Origin: Phycisphaerales bacterium UBA3190
GTDB lineage: Bacteria; Planctomycetota; Phycisphaerae; Phycisphaerales; UBA1924
NCBI GenBank assembly: GCA_002364005.1
Contig: DEXG01000010.1
Span: 20,561 to 45,450, forward strand
Direction of reading: 5' to 3'
Length of the DNA stretch: 24,890 bases
Shown here: piece by piece, positions 1 through 7,529 of the stretch
Numbering within the stretch: position 1 is the stretch's first letter
Layout of the letters: every line of letters begins with the position of its first letter
Notes under the pieces: model-generated
Database searches by the model: none
The model's input: only the letters and a program-made list of their open reading frames with translations
What the model was told of the DNA's origin: nothing
Program-made: the position numbers and the translations under genes

Positions 1-1
1 C

Positions 2-1129
2 GGCAAGAGCAACGACCTGCTGGCCCAGGCACGCCAGACGCCGGTGATCCGGCTGGTGAACATGATCCTCTTCGAGGCGCTGCGTCGCGGGGCTTCTGAT
101 GTTCATGTGCACCCGATGGAGGAGCGCCTGGCGATCCGGCTTCGGATCGACGGCATGCTCGTGGACGCGTTCTCCCCCCCACTGTCGCTGGCATCGGCGA
201 TCTCATCGCGTATGAAGGTGATGACCGAGCTGGACATCGCCAACCGGCACTCGCCTCAGGACGGGCAGACGACGGTCCGCATCGGGCAGAAGAAGATCGA
301 TATTCGCCTGAGTGTGATCCCAACGATCTACGGCGAGCGCATCGTGCTGCGTCTGCTGGATCAGTCACAGAACGAGCTGGACCTTTCGGCGATCGGGATG
401 AGCAAGCGGCTGCAGACGGCCCTGATGGACTGCGTGGAAAGGCCCAACGGCATCCTGCTTGTCACGGGCCCGACGGGTTCGGGTAAGACGACGACGCTCT
501 ACGCGGCTCTGGGGCGGATTGATCGCGCCAGCCGCAATGTGATGACGATCGAGGACCCGGTCGAGTACCACCTCGACGGCATCTCGCAGATGCAGGTGAA
601 CAACAAGCGGGGCGTGACCTTTGCCACGGGTTTGCGCTCATTGCTGCGTCAGGACCCGGATGTGATCCTTGTCGGTGAGATCCGTGACCCGGAGACAGCC
701 CAGCTGGCGATCCAGGCGTCGCTGACGGGTCACTTTGTGCTCGCGACCCTGCATACCAACGATGCGCCCAGCGCGATCCCGCGTCTGCTCGATATCGGGG
801 TTGAGCCGTACCTTGTGACCAGTTCGCTTGTCGGTGTGCTGGCCCAGCGTCTGCTGCGTCGGGTCTGCACGGCCTGCAATGGCACGGGCACCCAGCACGG
901 CGAATCGTGCGAGACCTGTTTCGGAACGGGCTACAAGGGACGCCTGGCGGCCCATGAGCTGATGCTGATGAACGATCAGCTGCGTCAGCTGACGGCTCAG
1001 CGTGCGGACGGCGTGACGCTGTATGAGGCAGCCGTCGATTCGGGCTTCCAGCCGATGAAGGTCGATGCGATGGAGAAGGTGAAGCAGGGGCTGACGGACG
1101 AGGCGGAAGTCTTCCGCGTGCTGCACTGA
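2..1129 (+). CDS. gspE: GspE/PulE/PilB-family secretion ATPase (5' truncated by window edge)
   Basis: This is the C-terminal part of a hexameric traffic ATPase that powers type II secretion or type IV pilus assembly from the cytoplasmic face of the inner membrane. The frame is open to the window edge: codons from base 2 read GKSNDLLAQARQTPV and lead into the family's conserved VIRLVNMILFEALRRGASD stretch, so the GTG at 44 is an internal codon and not the start. Counting from that codon, Walker A GPTGSGKTTT lies at about residue 142, and the Walker B region with its following Asp/Glu box (QDPDVILVGEIRD) is at about 203-215, followed by the His box (LATLHTND). A zinc tetracysteine motif (C274-x2-C277 ... 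C289-x2-C292) is typical of GspE and many PilB proteins. The N-terminal domain that contacts GspL or PilC partners is outside the window. Family assignment is very secure; GspE versus PilB cannot be decided without neighbouring genes. Confidence 0.95.
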   Translation, partial: GKSNDLLAQARQTPVIRLVNMILFEALRRGASDVHVHPMEERLAIRLRIDGMLVDAFSPPLSLASAISSRMKVMTELDIANRHSPQDGQTTVRIGQKKIDIRLSVIPTIYGERIVLRLLDQSQNELDLSAIGMSKRLQTALMDCVERPNGILLVTGPTGSGKTTTLYAALGRIDRASRNVMTIEDPVEYHLDGISQMQVNNKRGVTFATGLRSLLRQDPDVILVGEIRDPETAQLAIQASLTGHFVLATLHTNDAPSAIPRLLDIGVEPYLVTSSLVGVLAQRLLRRVCTACNGTGTQHGESCETCFGTGYKGRLAAHELMLMNDQLRQLTAQRADGVTLYEAAVDSGFQPMKVDAMEKVKQGLTDEAEVFRVLH

Positions 1130-1169
1130 TCTCCGAGCGAGAAAACTCCGCAATTCTTTGAAATCTGAT

Positions 1170-1199
1170 TTGAAATCACAGCCCTTCTGGTATCATACT
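1170..1199 (+). promoter_or_regulatory. Candidate promoter for the 1261 gene
   Basis: TTGAAA at 1170-1175 and CATACT at 1194-1199 are separated by 18 nt, upstream of the secreted-protein gene at 1261. The segment is more AT-rich than its surroundings and contains a direct repeat of TTTGAAATC (1157-1165 and 1169-1177). No terminator is visible between the ATPase stop at 1129 and this site, so read-through is also possible. Confidence 0.4.
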
Positions 1200-1260
1200 G
1201 ATCTTGAGGGGCGATCGGGCGTGCGCCCGGTCTTCAGAGACCTTTCAGAGAGACCAAGAA

Positions 1261-1776
1261 ATGAACAGAATGACGACCGTTATGTATTCGGCCCTCGCGA
1301 TGGGTGCGCTTTCGATGCCGCTGCATGCAGAGATCAGAGAGGTGCGGTACGACTTCCCAACCAATGCGGGGACGGCGTTGTTGTACGGCTACTTCGGCGG
1401 GGATTCTCCGGTTGAGGGGAGCATCATCTCGACAACGCTATTCATCGAGGGGTACACGACCACAGGTGGGACCGATGCGGCGGACTTCTTCATGGGGTTC
1501 GATGTGCCGGTGCTCGATGCGACATCGACGCAGATCCGCCTTGAGGGGAGCGACCTGGGCTGGTCGGGTGTCGGGAGCTTCTCGCACGGCTTCACGACTG
1601 ATGACTACAACGGCGTGATCCGGCCTGGGCGGTTCGGCGCTGAGTTCAGCGGCGGCGGGACCTTTGTCGGCGATGCGTATGTCACATTCACTGTTGATAC
1701 AACGCTGGTGCCCGCGCCGGGGACCTGCGGGGTGCTGCTGGGTGCCGGGCTCGTCGGTGTGCGGCGACGGCGGTGA
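1261..1776 (+). CDS. Small exported protein with PEP-CTERM-like (VPAPG) sorting tail
   Basis: The 171-residue product starts at ATG 1261. A signal peptide is visible (MNRMTTVMYSALAMGALS followed by MPLHA, likely cleaved before EIR). The middle is Gly/Asp/Thr-rich and looks beta-stranded; I do not recognise a catalytic domain. The last 22 residues have the three parts of a PEP-CTERM signal: a VPAPG motif, a short hydrophobic stretch (TCGVLLGAGLVGV) and a terminal RRRR. In known systems an exosortase recognises such tails in the cytoplasmic membrane and transfers the protein to the cell surface. The central residue is Ala rather than Glu (PAP for PEP), a variant I associate with planctomycetes. 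An in-frame TTG lies 57 nt upstream, but the signal peptide favours 1261. Its stop is 17 nt from the convergent stop at 1794 and no terminator is visible there. Function of the mature protein is unknown. Confidence 0.8.
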   Translation: MNRMTTVMYSALAMGALSMPLHAEIREVRYDFPTNAGTALLYGYFGGDSPVEGSIISTTLFIEGYTTTGGTDAADFFMGFDVPVLDATSTQIRLEGSDLGWSGVGSFSHGFTTDDYNGVIRPGRFGAEFSGGGTFVGDAYVTFTVDTTLVPAPGTCGVLLGAGLVGVRRRR

Positions 1777-1793
1777 GCGCCAACGCGTATTCA

Positions 1794-2309
1794 CTACGAA
1801 CCGATTATCAGTGAGAACAGGCAGCAGCCCCCGATCCCGCCGAGTATTCCTGGCAGGGCGACACACACCACCCGCGTTGCATGACCGGATGGTGTTTTTT
1901 TGCTGCGCTGAGCCCGCAAATAGATCCTTTGCTTCGCGTTACGGTGCCATGAGATCAGCAAGACCAGCGGGGCGATCACGGCTGAACAGCGGAGCCAAAC
2001 GCCCGCGCGTTCGTAGATCGTCGGGGGAAAGGTGGCGTACATTGATTGGAATGCCAGCATGAGCATCTCCATCATCCAGTATGCGAATCCTGTGAACAAC
2101 CAGCCGATGATGCCCAGCGTGCACCATGCCTTGGTCGCGACGACGGCGTCTTGCATCTGGGGTGAGGTGAGCAGGTCCGCATCAATCTCTGCCCCGCACT
2201 CGGGGCAGGGCTGATGCTCGGGGAGATCCCTGAGTGAGTACCTGCATATCGGGCATCGTGAGACGCGGATGAATGCGGTTGGAAGACGAGATGGAGATGG
2301 TGTATTCAC
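1794..2309 (-). CDS. Zinc-ribbon integral membrane protein, small
   Basis: Hypothetical protein of 171 residues if translation begins at GTG 2309. The frame is open further upstream, but that part overlaps the preceding gene and encodes no hydrophobic or ribbon sequence, so the GTG 14 nt after that gene's stop is preferred; no Shine-Dalgarno site is visible. Residues 19-39 form a four-cysteine ribbon (C19PIC22RYSL...C35PEC38G) expected to bind one zinc ion. About three hydrophobic segments follow, near residues 62-90, 107-125 and 147-170. The layout, a cytosolic CPxC-x-YxLxxL...CPECG ribbon before a membrane domain, recurs in the next gene upstream and at 15858-17234, so this looks like a lineage-specific family. 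The function is unknown; no enzymatic motif is visible. Tight spacing with 2324-2824 suggests co-transcription. Confidence 0.75.
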   Translation of the reverse strand: MNTPSPSRLPTAFIRVSRCPICRYSLRDLPEHQPCPECGAEIDADLLTSPQMQDAVVATKAWCTLGIIGWLFTGFAYWMMEMLMLAFQSMYATFPPTIYERAGVWLRCSAVIAPLVLLISWHRNAKQRIYLRAQRSKKTPSGHATRVVCVALPGILGGIGGCCLFSLIIGS

Positions 2310-2323
2310 GATTGGTGCGTAGC

Positions 2324-2824
2324 TCAGAGCATGGAGATCAGTGATGCAGACAAGTTGATGATCAGCAAGATTGTCGGCAGAACGAGGATCGAAATTATGA
2401 GGAGCGCATAGGTGCCGAAGCATGTCGTGCCGTCGTAGAAGGTGGTCTTCGATTTTCTGATGTGACGCCTGTGTGTGTTGCGTTCGATCGAGATGCACGA
2501 TGCGGCGACGGTGAGATAGAGGCCAGTGAGCACCAATGCGCCGATCACCGAACTGGCCTGTACGGCGAATATCAGCGCGGGGCTGCATACCACAAGGATG
2601 CAGCACACCGCCAGCCGGACGACACGCTGCTCGAATCGGGCATCATAGAAGATATTTGGAAGATGATGGAGTGGCAGTTCCGCGAGCATCAGCCCGCATT
2701 CGGAGCAGATTGAATCCTCGATCTGCCGGAGGTTGTATCCACACTTCGGGCAGCGTGTGTCATGTTCCGCGAGATATGCGGTCAGATTCTGCCGTCGTTT
2801 GCCTTGTTGGTCGTGCGTGTTCAT
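2324..2824 (-). CDS. Zinc-ribbon integral membrane protein, small (paralogue of the next gene)
   Basis: The 166-residue hypothetical protein begins at ATG 2824. Its N-terminal part is hydrophilic and holds a four-cysteine ribbon, C25PKC28GYNL...C40SEC43G, the same arrangement as in the downstream gene. Two strongly hydrophobic regions follow: about 70-113, long enough for two helices, and about 139-166 at the C terminus. Between them lies a basic stretch (NTHRRHIRKSK) that probably faces the cytoplasm. No Shine-Dalgarno site is seen before the ATG; a TACAAT hexamer lies 14 nt upstream. The gene is divergent from the acetyltransferase at 2846, with only 21 nt between start codons. The two ribbon proteins may have arisen by tandem duplication, although outside the ribbon their sequences are not obviously alike. 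Function unknown. Confidence 0.75.
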   Translation of the reverse strand: MNTHDQQGKRRQNLTAYLAEHDTRCPKCGYNLRQIEDSICSECGLMLAELPLHHLPNIFYDARFEQRVVRLAVCCILVVCSPALIFAVQASSVIGALVLTGLYLTVAASCISIERNTHRRHIRKSKTTFYDGTTCFGTYALLIISILVLPTILLIINLSASLISML

Positions 2825-2834
2825 AATTGCTGTT

Positions 2835-2844
2835 TACCATTGTA
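2835..2844. promoter_or_regulatory. Overlapping divergent -10-like elements
   Basis: In the 21-nt gap between divergent starts, TACCAT (2835-2840, + strand) lies 5 nt before ATG 2846, and TACAAT (2844-2839, - strand) lies 14 nt before ATG 2824. The hexamers share two bases. If both are used, the rightward transcript would be leaderless and the polymerases would compete for the site. No good -35 hexamer was found for either direction. Confidence 0.35.
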
Positions 2845-2845
2845 C

Positions 2846-3445
2846 ATGTTCGATCTGCTGACACCGATGGTTCCCCTTCCCGTCACGCTTTGCAATGAGG
2901 TTGTGACACTTGAACCCATCGAGCCGCGGCATGCGACGGATCTGCAGGCGGCGCTCGACGATCGGGTGTTCGAGTACATGCCGATGCGATCGAGTGTGAA
3001 GACACCAAGCGAGGTGCGCCGGTATGTTGATTTTCAGCAGCGCCGGACGGAGACGATCGCGTTTGCGGTGATTGACAACAGCAGCGGCGCGGCGATCGGC
3101 TCGACGAGTTTCATGAATATCCGGGCCGAGCACCGGGGGCTGGAGATCGGCTCGACCTGGATCACGAAGTCTGCGCGCGGGACGAGGGTGAACCCGGCGA
3201 TGAAGCACCTGATGCTGTCGCACGCTTTCGATGGGCTCGGAGCGGTGCGGGTTGAGCTCAAGACCGATGCACGCAACCTGCGCTCGCGGAGCGCGATCCT
3301 CAAGCTCGGTGCGCAGTTTGAGGGGATCCTTCGGCATCACCTGATCATGCCCGACGGGCACCTGCGTGATACCGCGATGTACTCGATCACGCGCGACGAC
3401 TGGGTGGGTGTTGAGCGCGGGCTGCTGGCGCGGCTTGGGGCGTAA
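2846..3445 (+). CDS. GNAT-family N-acetyltransferase (RimJ/RimL type)
   Basis: Predicted acetyl-CoA-dependent acetyltransferase of 199 residues, of the RimJ/RimL-like GNAT branch whose members modify protein N-termini, amino groups of small molecules or antibiotics. The sequence shows the expected order: a first strand VTLEPIEPRHATDL, the mid region GSTSFMNIRAEHRGLEIGST, a helix rich in hydrophobics (NPAMKHLMLSHAFDGLGAVRVELKTD), and the closing NLRSRSAILKLGAQFEGILR segment followed by RDTAMYSI, diagnostic for this branch. The glycine-rich CoA loop is degenerate, reading SARGTRVNPA. ATG 2846 is chosen because TACCAT lies 5 nt upstream; ATG 2867 would give 192 residues and also keep the whole domain. 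The frame continues further upstream, but that part overlaps the divergent gene. The substrate cannot be inferred from context. Confidence 0.88.
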   Translation: MFDLLTPMVPLPVTLCNEVVTLEPIEPRHATDLQAALDDRVFEYMPMRSSVKTPSEVRRYVDFQQRRTETIAFAVIDNSSGAAIGSTSFMNIRAEHRGLEIGSTWITKSARGTRVNPAMKHLMLSHAFDGLGAVRVELKTDARNLRSRSAILKLGAQFEGILRHHLIMPDGHLRDTAMYSITRDDWVGVERGLLARLGA

Positions 3446-3476
3446 AAAAGCCTCGTCCTGAGGGAGAGGACGAGGC
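3444..3476 (-). terminator. Intrinsic terminator, probably for aroC
   Basis: A perfect 10-bp stem (GCCTCGTCCT 3450-3459, AGGACGAGGC 3467-3476) with a 7-nt loop is preceded by six A residues (3444-3449). Read leftward this is a hairpin followed by a T run, so it should end minus-strand transcription from aroC about 225 nt beyond its stop. It begins 5 nt after the acetyltransferase stop and may also work rightward, although it has no T run there. The 3477-3698 stretch between it and aroC contains no supported gene. Confidence 0.8.
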
Positions 3477-3698
3477 CGGAGTGAGCACCAGCTCAATGTC
3501 TAGAGGAGAATCACAGCACAGCTGAGCGGTACTCGGAGAGAGAACGGTTCGGTGCACACATACGCATATGTTCGACTGCAGATGCAGCACGGACGCGTAT
3601 GAATGCGTTTGTACAGAATCGGGCTCCGCCGATTGATGCTGCATCGGCGCAACTTCTTGGAAAGCATGAGAAAGCAAGTAAGTTTTTACAAACGATGA

Positions 3699-4937
3699 TT
3701 AAGCAATAACCGAATCAGGGGGGCCTGCATCGGGCAGCTGCTCGCCCTTGGTATCCAGGGGCAGGGTGCGGGCGACATCGAGGAATGCCTCGTAGTTGGC
3801 TCGGGTCTCGATGATGCTGTCGCCCCCGAACTTCTCCATGAAGGCGCTGGCGACCTCGAATGCCACGACATTCTCCATCACGACGCTGGCGGCGGAGACG
3901 GCGCAGACATCGGAGCGTTCGTACTGCGAATCCTCGGGCTGCTTGGTGTTCAGGTCGATGCTGGGCAGGCCCTGGAGCAGCGTGGCGATGGGCTTCATGG
4001 TGCCCGTGACGACGACGGGCTGGCCGTTTGTCATGCCGCCCTCGGTGCCCCCGGCGTTGTTGCTGGTGCGAACGAAGCCGAGGTTCGGCTCGTTGACCTT
4101 GCTCGGGTCGTAGTGAATCGGGTCGTGGACTTGTGAGCCGAGTTGCTTTGAGCACTGGGCGCCGAGCCCGATCTGCACGGCCTTGAATGCCTGGATGCCC
4201 ATGACGGCGTAGGCGATGCGTGCGTCGAGCTTGTCGTACCAGTTCATGGAGCTACCCACGCCGGGGGGGCAGTTGAAGATATGGCACTCGACATCGCCGC
4301 CGACGGTGTCCTTGTCGATCTTGGCCTGCCGGATGATCTCGCGTTGGCGCTCGGTGGTCTCTCGATCGAGCGTGTAGGTGTCGGACTCGTCGCGGGCGGC
4401 GCGGAGGTCCGTCAGGTTCTCGAAGCGGACATCGACCCCGGTGCGTGCGTCGAGGATGGAGCGGACGAAGCCGAAGACTTCGACATCGAAGATCTCGCGA
4501 AGCATGAGACGACCGATGCAGCAGGCGGCGACGCGTGCGGCGGTCTCTCGGGCGCTGGCGCGTTCGAGGGTCTCGCGGCAGTCGGTGGTGAGCCACTTGA
4601 TGCTGCCGGGCAGGTCGGCGTGCCCCGGGCGGGGGCGGTGGACGGGCGGGGTGCGCTCCAGATCGTCGAGTCGAGAGTCCCGGTTCTTGACGATGAAGGT
4701 GAGCGGTGCGCCGATGGATTTGCCACGCCGGACGCCGGTCATGATCTCGATGGTGTCGGTCTCGAGCTTCTGACGCCCCCCACGACCGTAGCCGCCTTGT
4801 CGACGAGCCAGTTCGGTGTTGATGACCTCGGTATCGATTGTGAGCCCGGCGGGGACGCCGAGGATCGTGGCGACGAGGCCCGGGCCGTGCGATTCGCCGG
4901 CGGTCTGGTAGGTGAGTCTGTTGCTTGGGATGCCCAT
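3699..4937 (-). CDS. aroC: Chorismate synthase
   Basis: AroC converts 5-enolpyruvylshikimate-3-phosphate to chorismate, the last step of the shikimate pathway, in the cytosol with reduced FMN. The 412-residue protein is somewhat longer than the usual 350-390. It has the family signatures in order: GESHGPGL near residue 15, RRQGGYGRGGRQ near 45, RPRPGHAD near 101, ERASARETAARVA near 124, SNNAGGTEGGMTNGQP near 288, and DVCAVSAASVVMEN in the C-terminal part. The start is ATG 4937, preceded by a GAGG sequence about 11 nt upstream. It lies 33 nt after the stop of the membrane/spermidine-synthase fusion on the same strand, so the two are probably co-transcribed. Chorismate made here is the substrate of PheA encoded at 12511-13671. 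No key motif is missing. Confidence 0.97.
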   Translation of the reverse strand: MGIPSNRLTYQTAGESHGPGLVATILGVPAGLTIDTEVINTELARRQGGYGRGGRQKLETDTIEIMTGVRRGKSIGAPLTFIVKNRDSRLDDLERTPPVHRPRPGHADLPGSIKWLTTDCRETLERASARETAARVAACCIGRLMLREIFDVEVFGFVRSILDARTGVDVRFENLTDLRAARDESDTYTLDRETTERQREIIRQAKIDKDTVGGDVECHIFNCPPGVGSSMNWYDKLDARIAYAVMGIQAFKAVQIGLGAQCSKQLGSQVHDPIHYDPSKVNEPNLGFVRTSNNAGGTEGGMTNGQPVVVTGTMKPIATLLQGLPSIDLNTKQPEDSQYERSDVCAVSAASVVMENVVAFEVASAFMEKFGGDSIIETRANYEAFLDVARTLPLDTKGEQLPDAGPPDSVIA

Positions 4938-4970
4938 GTGGGTGTACCTCGGCTTGATTTTATGCGGGCA

Positions 4971-7430
4971 TCAGCGCCATTTGATGAGGGAGATGATGTT
5001 GGAGTAGTCGTCGGTCCAGACGCGGACGCGGTCCTCGTCGCGGGGGATGTACACGCCGCCCATGCTCAGCTTGTAGAGCTCCTCGGGGTCGGTGACATCG
5101 GGGTTGGCCAGCTGGGCCTGATCGATGGCGCGTTCGGCGATGCGGATCCCGGTGTTGGGGTCTTTGACCAGGACCATCCAGATGGAGGGGAAGTGGTACA
5201 TGCGCTCTTCTTCGGGGACGGCGCTCTCTTCGAGGATGATGGGCGGGATGCCCGTGGTGTTCATGGCCAGCTCGTAGACGAGCGGCGCCAGATCAAGGTA
5301 GCGGTTGGAGATATGCAGCACGACCATGCCGTCGTCGGTGAGGCGATCGAAGTAGAGGTTGATGGCTTCGACAGTCAGCAGGTGGGTCGGGATCGAGTCG
5401 GAGCTGAACGCGTCGGCGTGGAGCAGGTCGAACTTTGCTTCGCCCGCTTCTTCTGATTCCTCGATCAGCTTGCGTCCATCGCCCAGGCGGACCTCGATGT
5501 CGGCGGGTGCTTTGTCGAGGAAGGTGAACAGCTCTGGGTCGCGTGCGATGGCTTCGACGGCCGGGTCGATCTCGAAGAAGGTGATCGAGTCCTGCGCTCG
5601 CCCGTGGGCGGCGATGGCACCCGAGCCCAGGCCCATGATGCCGATCCGGGCACCCTCGGGTCGCATGGCTTTGATAGTGTCCATGATCATGCCGCAGGGC
5701 CCGTTGAAGTGGTAGTAGCCCAGCGGCTGGAGTTCGAGGTCGGGCTCGAGGTACTGGATGCCGTGGATCGTGGTGCCGTGGTGGATGACATGGATCTTGA
5801 CGATGCGTTGCTGGGCCGCGTCGTCGAGGTACTGCTCGGTGACCTCGTGGATGCCGTAGAAGGTGCGCTCGCGGTAGATGGTTTTGCTGTCCATCGATGT
5901 GTAGTACTGGATGGCGATCATGGGGAAGAGCAGGGTCAGTGCGCAGGCGAGCCCGTCCTTCCATGCGAGGTAGACCAGCAGCGGCGGCACGGACGCGATG
6001 AGTGCGACGAGGGTCATGTCCACGGGCTGTTGCTGCTGGGTCTCATGGTTGATCAGCTCGAAGATGAAGCTCGAAATGTGATTGCCGAAGAAACCCATGA
6101 CGAGCACATAGGCGAGCGACGCGACGGGGAGCACCACGCGTCGGGTGAAGCGGATGCGTTTGGCCTTTTCCGCTGCGATGCTGGCCAGGTCGGCGCTCCA
6201 GGGCAGCACGGCCACGGCCAGCACGAGGGCGATGGGGTATTCGAGGTTGGTGTTGAAGACGAGGGGGGCAAAGATGCCGTTGAACAAGCCGCCCATCGCC
6301 CCGCCCACGGACATGAGCAGGTAGAACTCGGTGAGGTGCTTGGCGTCGGGGCGGTCGAGCGAGAGGCGTCCGTGGCAGACAATGCCGATGGCGAAGAGGA
6401 GGAGCATCTCCACGATGATGATGAGGAACATCGGCCCCTCGGCGTTGAGCTCGTTGGCCATGATGAGCACCATCGCGCCGATAACGAGGATCACCATCGG
6501 ACGGGTGAAGTCCTTGACGGCCCGCTCGACGAGCGAGCTGAAAGCGATGATCATCGTGACCAGGTAGAGGGCCAACGGCAGCACCCAGAGCAGGGGGAGC
6601 GAGACGACATCGGTGGTGATGTAACTCGTCACGCCCAGCAGGATGGAGCTGGGCACGAAGGCGAGGTAGATCCAGTAGAGGCGGCGGCGCCAGGTGATGG
6701 GGGCATCCTGATGCGGGGCGTGCTCGTCGCTCTCGGGGCTGGGGGTGACCATGGAGCCGCGGGCTTCGAGTTCTTGGTTGTTCTTGCTGAGTCGTTGCTC
6801 GGCCTTGCGTCGGCGCTTGGCTTCCTTGGCGGTGAGCTTCTCGGGGCGTTGTGTTCGAGAGGCGGCGAAGATCGCCAGCAGGATGAAGAGCCCCAGCCCC
6901 AGGAGCCAGAGCTGACGCTGCATGCTTACGCCCATGTTGGGTTCGAAGACGAGCGGGTAGGCGAGGAGTCCGATGAGACTGCCGGCGTTGCTGGCGGCAT
7001 AGAGGAAGTACGGGTCGTGGGCGCGGTGGTGACCGGTGCGGGCGAACCAGCCCTGGATGAGCGGGCCGGCGCTGGAGATGGCGAAGAAGGGCATCCCCGA
7101 GACCAGCAGGAGCTGGAGGATGAGCCAGGGGACGGGGAAGGTTGATGCGTTGGGCGGTGCGGTCGGCGTGTCGTAGAGGATCCCGGCTGCGAGGGCCGTG
7201 ACGAGCACGACGCTGTGGATGATCATCTGGGCGTTCCGCCCGAAGCGGGTCATGAGCACATGGGCGTAGAGGTAGCCCAGCAGGAGTAGGGACTGGTAGA
7301 AGAGCATGCAGGTGGTCCAGACGGAGGACCCGCCGCCGAAGACCGGGAGGAGGGTCTTGGCGACCATGGGCTGCACCGAAAAGAGCAGGCATGCTGAGAG
7401 GAATACGGTGACAGTGAAGATAAGAACCAT
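4971..7430 (-). CDS. Polytopic membrane protein fused to a spermidine-synthase-like domain
   Basis: The 819-residue protein has two parts. About residues 1-480 are hydrophobic, with many transmembrane helices beginning VLIFTVTVFLSACLLFSVQ and interrupted by a charged cytosolic stretch (around 190-250, containing EAKRRRKAEQRLSKNNQELE). From about residue 520 a soluble Rossmann-like domain follows, with glycine motif GIMGLGSGAIAAHG near 597, an acidic ribose-binding end FFEIDPAV, then GDGRKLIEE and HADAFSSDSIPTHLLT. This matches proteins annotated as fused MFS/spermidine synthase. Spermidine synthases transfer aminopropyl groups from decarboxylated SAM; whether this protein does so is unproven, since many fused homologues have no known substrate. 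I chose ATG 7430 because GGAG sits 5 nt upstream and the first helix begins at once; the in-frame extension to 7547 is hydrophilic and overlaps the divergent gene. It precedes aroC by 33 nt. Confidence 0.85.
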   Translation of the reverse strand: MVLIFTVTVFLSACLLFSVQPMVAKTLLPVFGGGSSVWTTCMLFYQSLLLLGYLYAHVLMTRFGRNAQMIIHSVVLVTALAAGILYDTPTAPPNASTFPVPWLILQLLLVSGMPFFAISSAGPLIQGWFARTGHHRAHDPYFLYAASNAGSLIGLLAYPLVFEPNMGVSMQRQLWLLGLGLFILLAIFAASRTQRPEKLTAKEAKRRRKAEQRLSKNNQELEARGSMVTPSPESDEHAPHQDAPITWRRRLYWIYLAFVPSSILLGVTSYITTDVVSLPLLWVLPLALYLVTMIIAFSSLVERAVKDFTRPMVILVIGAMVLIMANELNAEGPMFLIIIVEMLLLFAIGIVCHGRLSLDRPDAKHLTEFYLLMSVGGAMGGLFNGIFAPLVFNTNLEYPIALVLAVAVLPWSADLASIAAEKAKRIRFTRRVVLPVASLAYVLVMGFFGNHISSFIFELINHETQQQQPVDMTLVALIASVPPLLVYLAWKDGLACALTLLFPMIAIQYYTSMDSKTIYRERTFYGIHEVTEQYLDDAAQQRIVKIHVIHHGTTIHGIQYLEPDLELQPLGYYHFNGPCGMIMDTIKAMRPEGARIGIMGLGSGAIAAHGRAQDSITFFEIDPAVEAIARDPELFTFLDKAPADIEVRLGDGRKLIEESEEAGEAKFDLLHADAFSSDSIPTHLLTVEAINLYFDRLTDDGMVVLHISNRYLDLAPLVYELAMNTTGIPPIILEESAVPEEERMYHFPSIWMVLVKDPNTGIRIAERAIDQAQLANPDVTDPEELYKLSMGGVYIPRDEDRVRVWTDDYSNIISLIKWR

Positions 7431-7518
7431 GCACGCTCCGTTGGGGCCGGGGAGATACACGATAGCCGTTTTCGGGCCTGCTTGCCCTGCTTTTGTCGGC
7501 TGATCGGGCCTGTCACGG

Positions 7519-7524
7519 TACAAT
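7519..7524 (+). promoter_or_regulatory. -10-like hexamer TACAAT directly before the BFD-like gene
   Basis: TACAAT is followed by CGGGC and then ATG 7530, placing the likely transcription start at or next to the start codon. No Shine-Dalgarno site is present. A TTGTCG at 7493-7498 is 20 nt away, too far for a standard -35, so the -35 is uncertain. Confidence 0.35.
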
Positions 7525-7529
7525 CGGGC

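Noticed and set aside
3387..3677. Minus-strand frame of 96 codons in the gap left of aroC
   Set aside because: It runs through the terminator hairpin into the acetyltransferase coding sequence, has no Shine-Dalgarno site and no recognisable sequence.
4281..7145. Long plus-strand open frames (391 and 513 codons) opposite aroC and the fusion gene
   Set aside because: Antisense frames in GC-rich DNA; the minus-strand frames encode recognised domains, and the plus frames give Gly/Asp/His-rich sequence without any motif.
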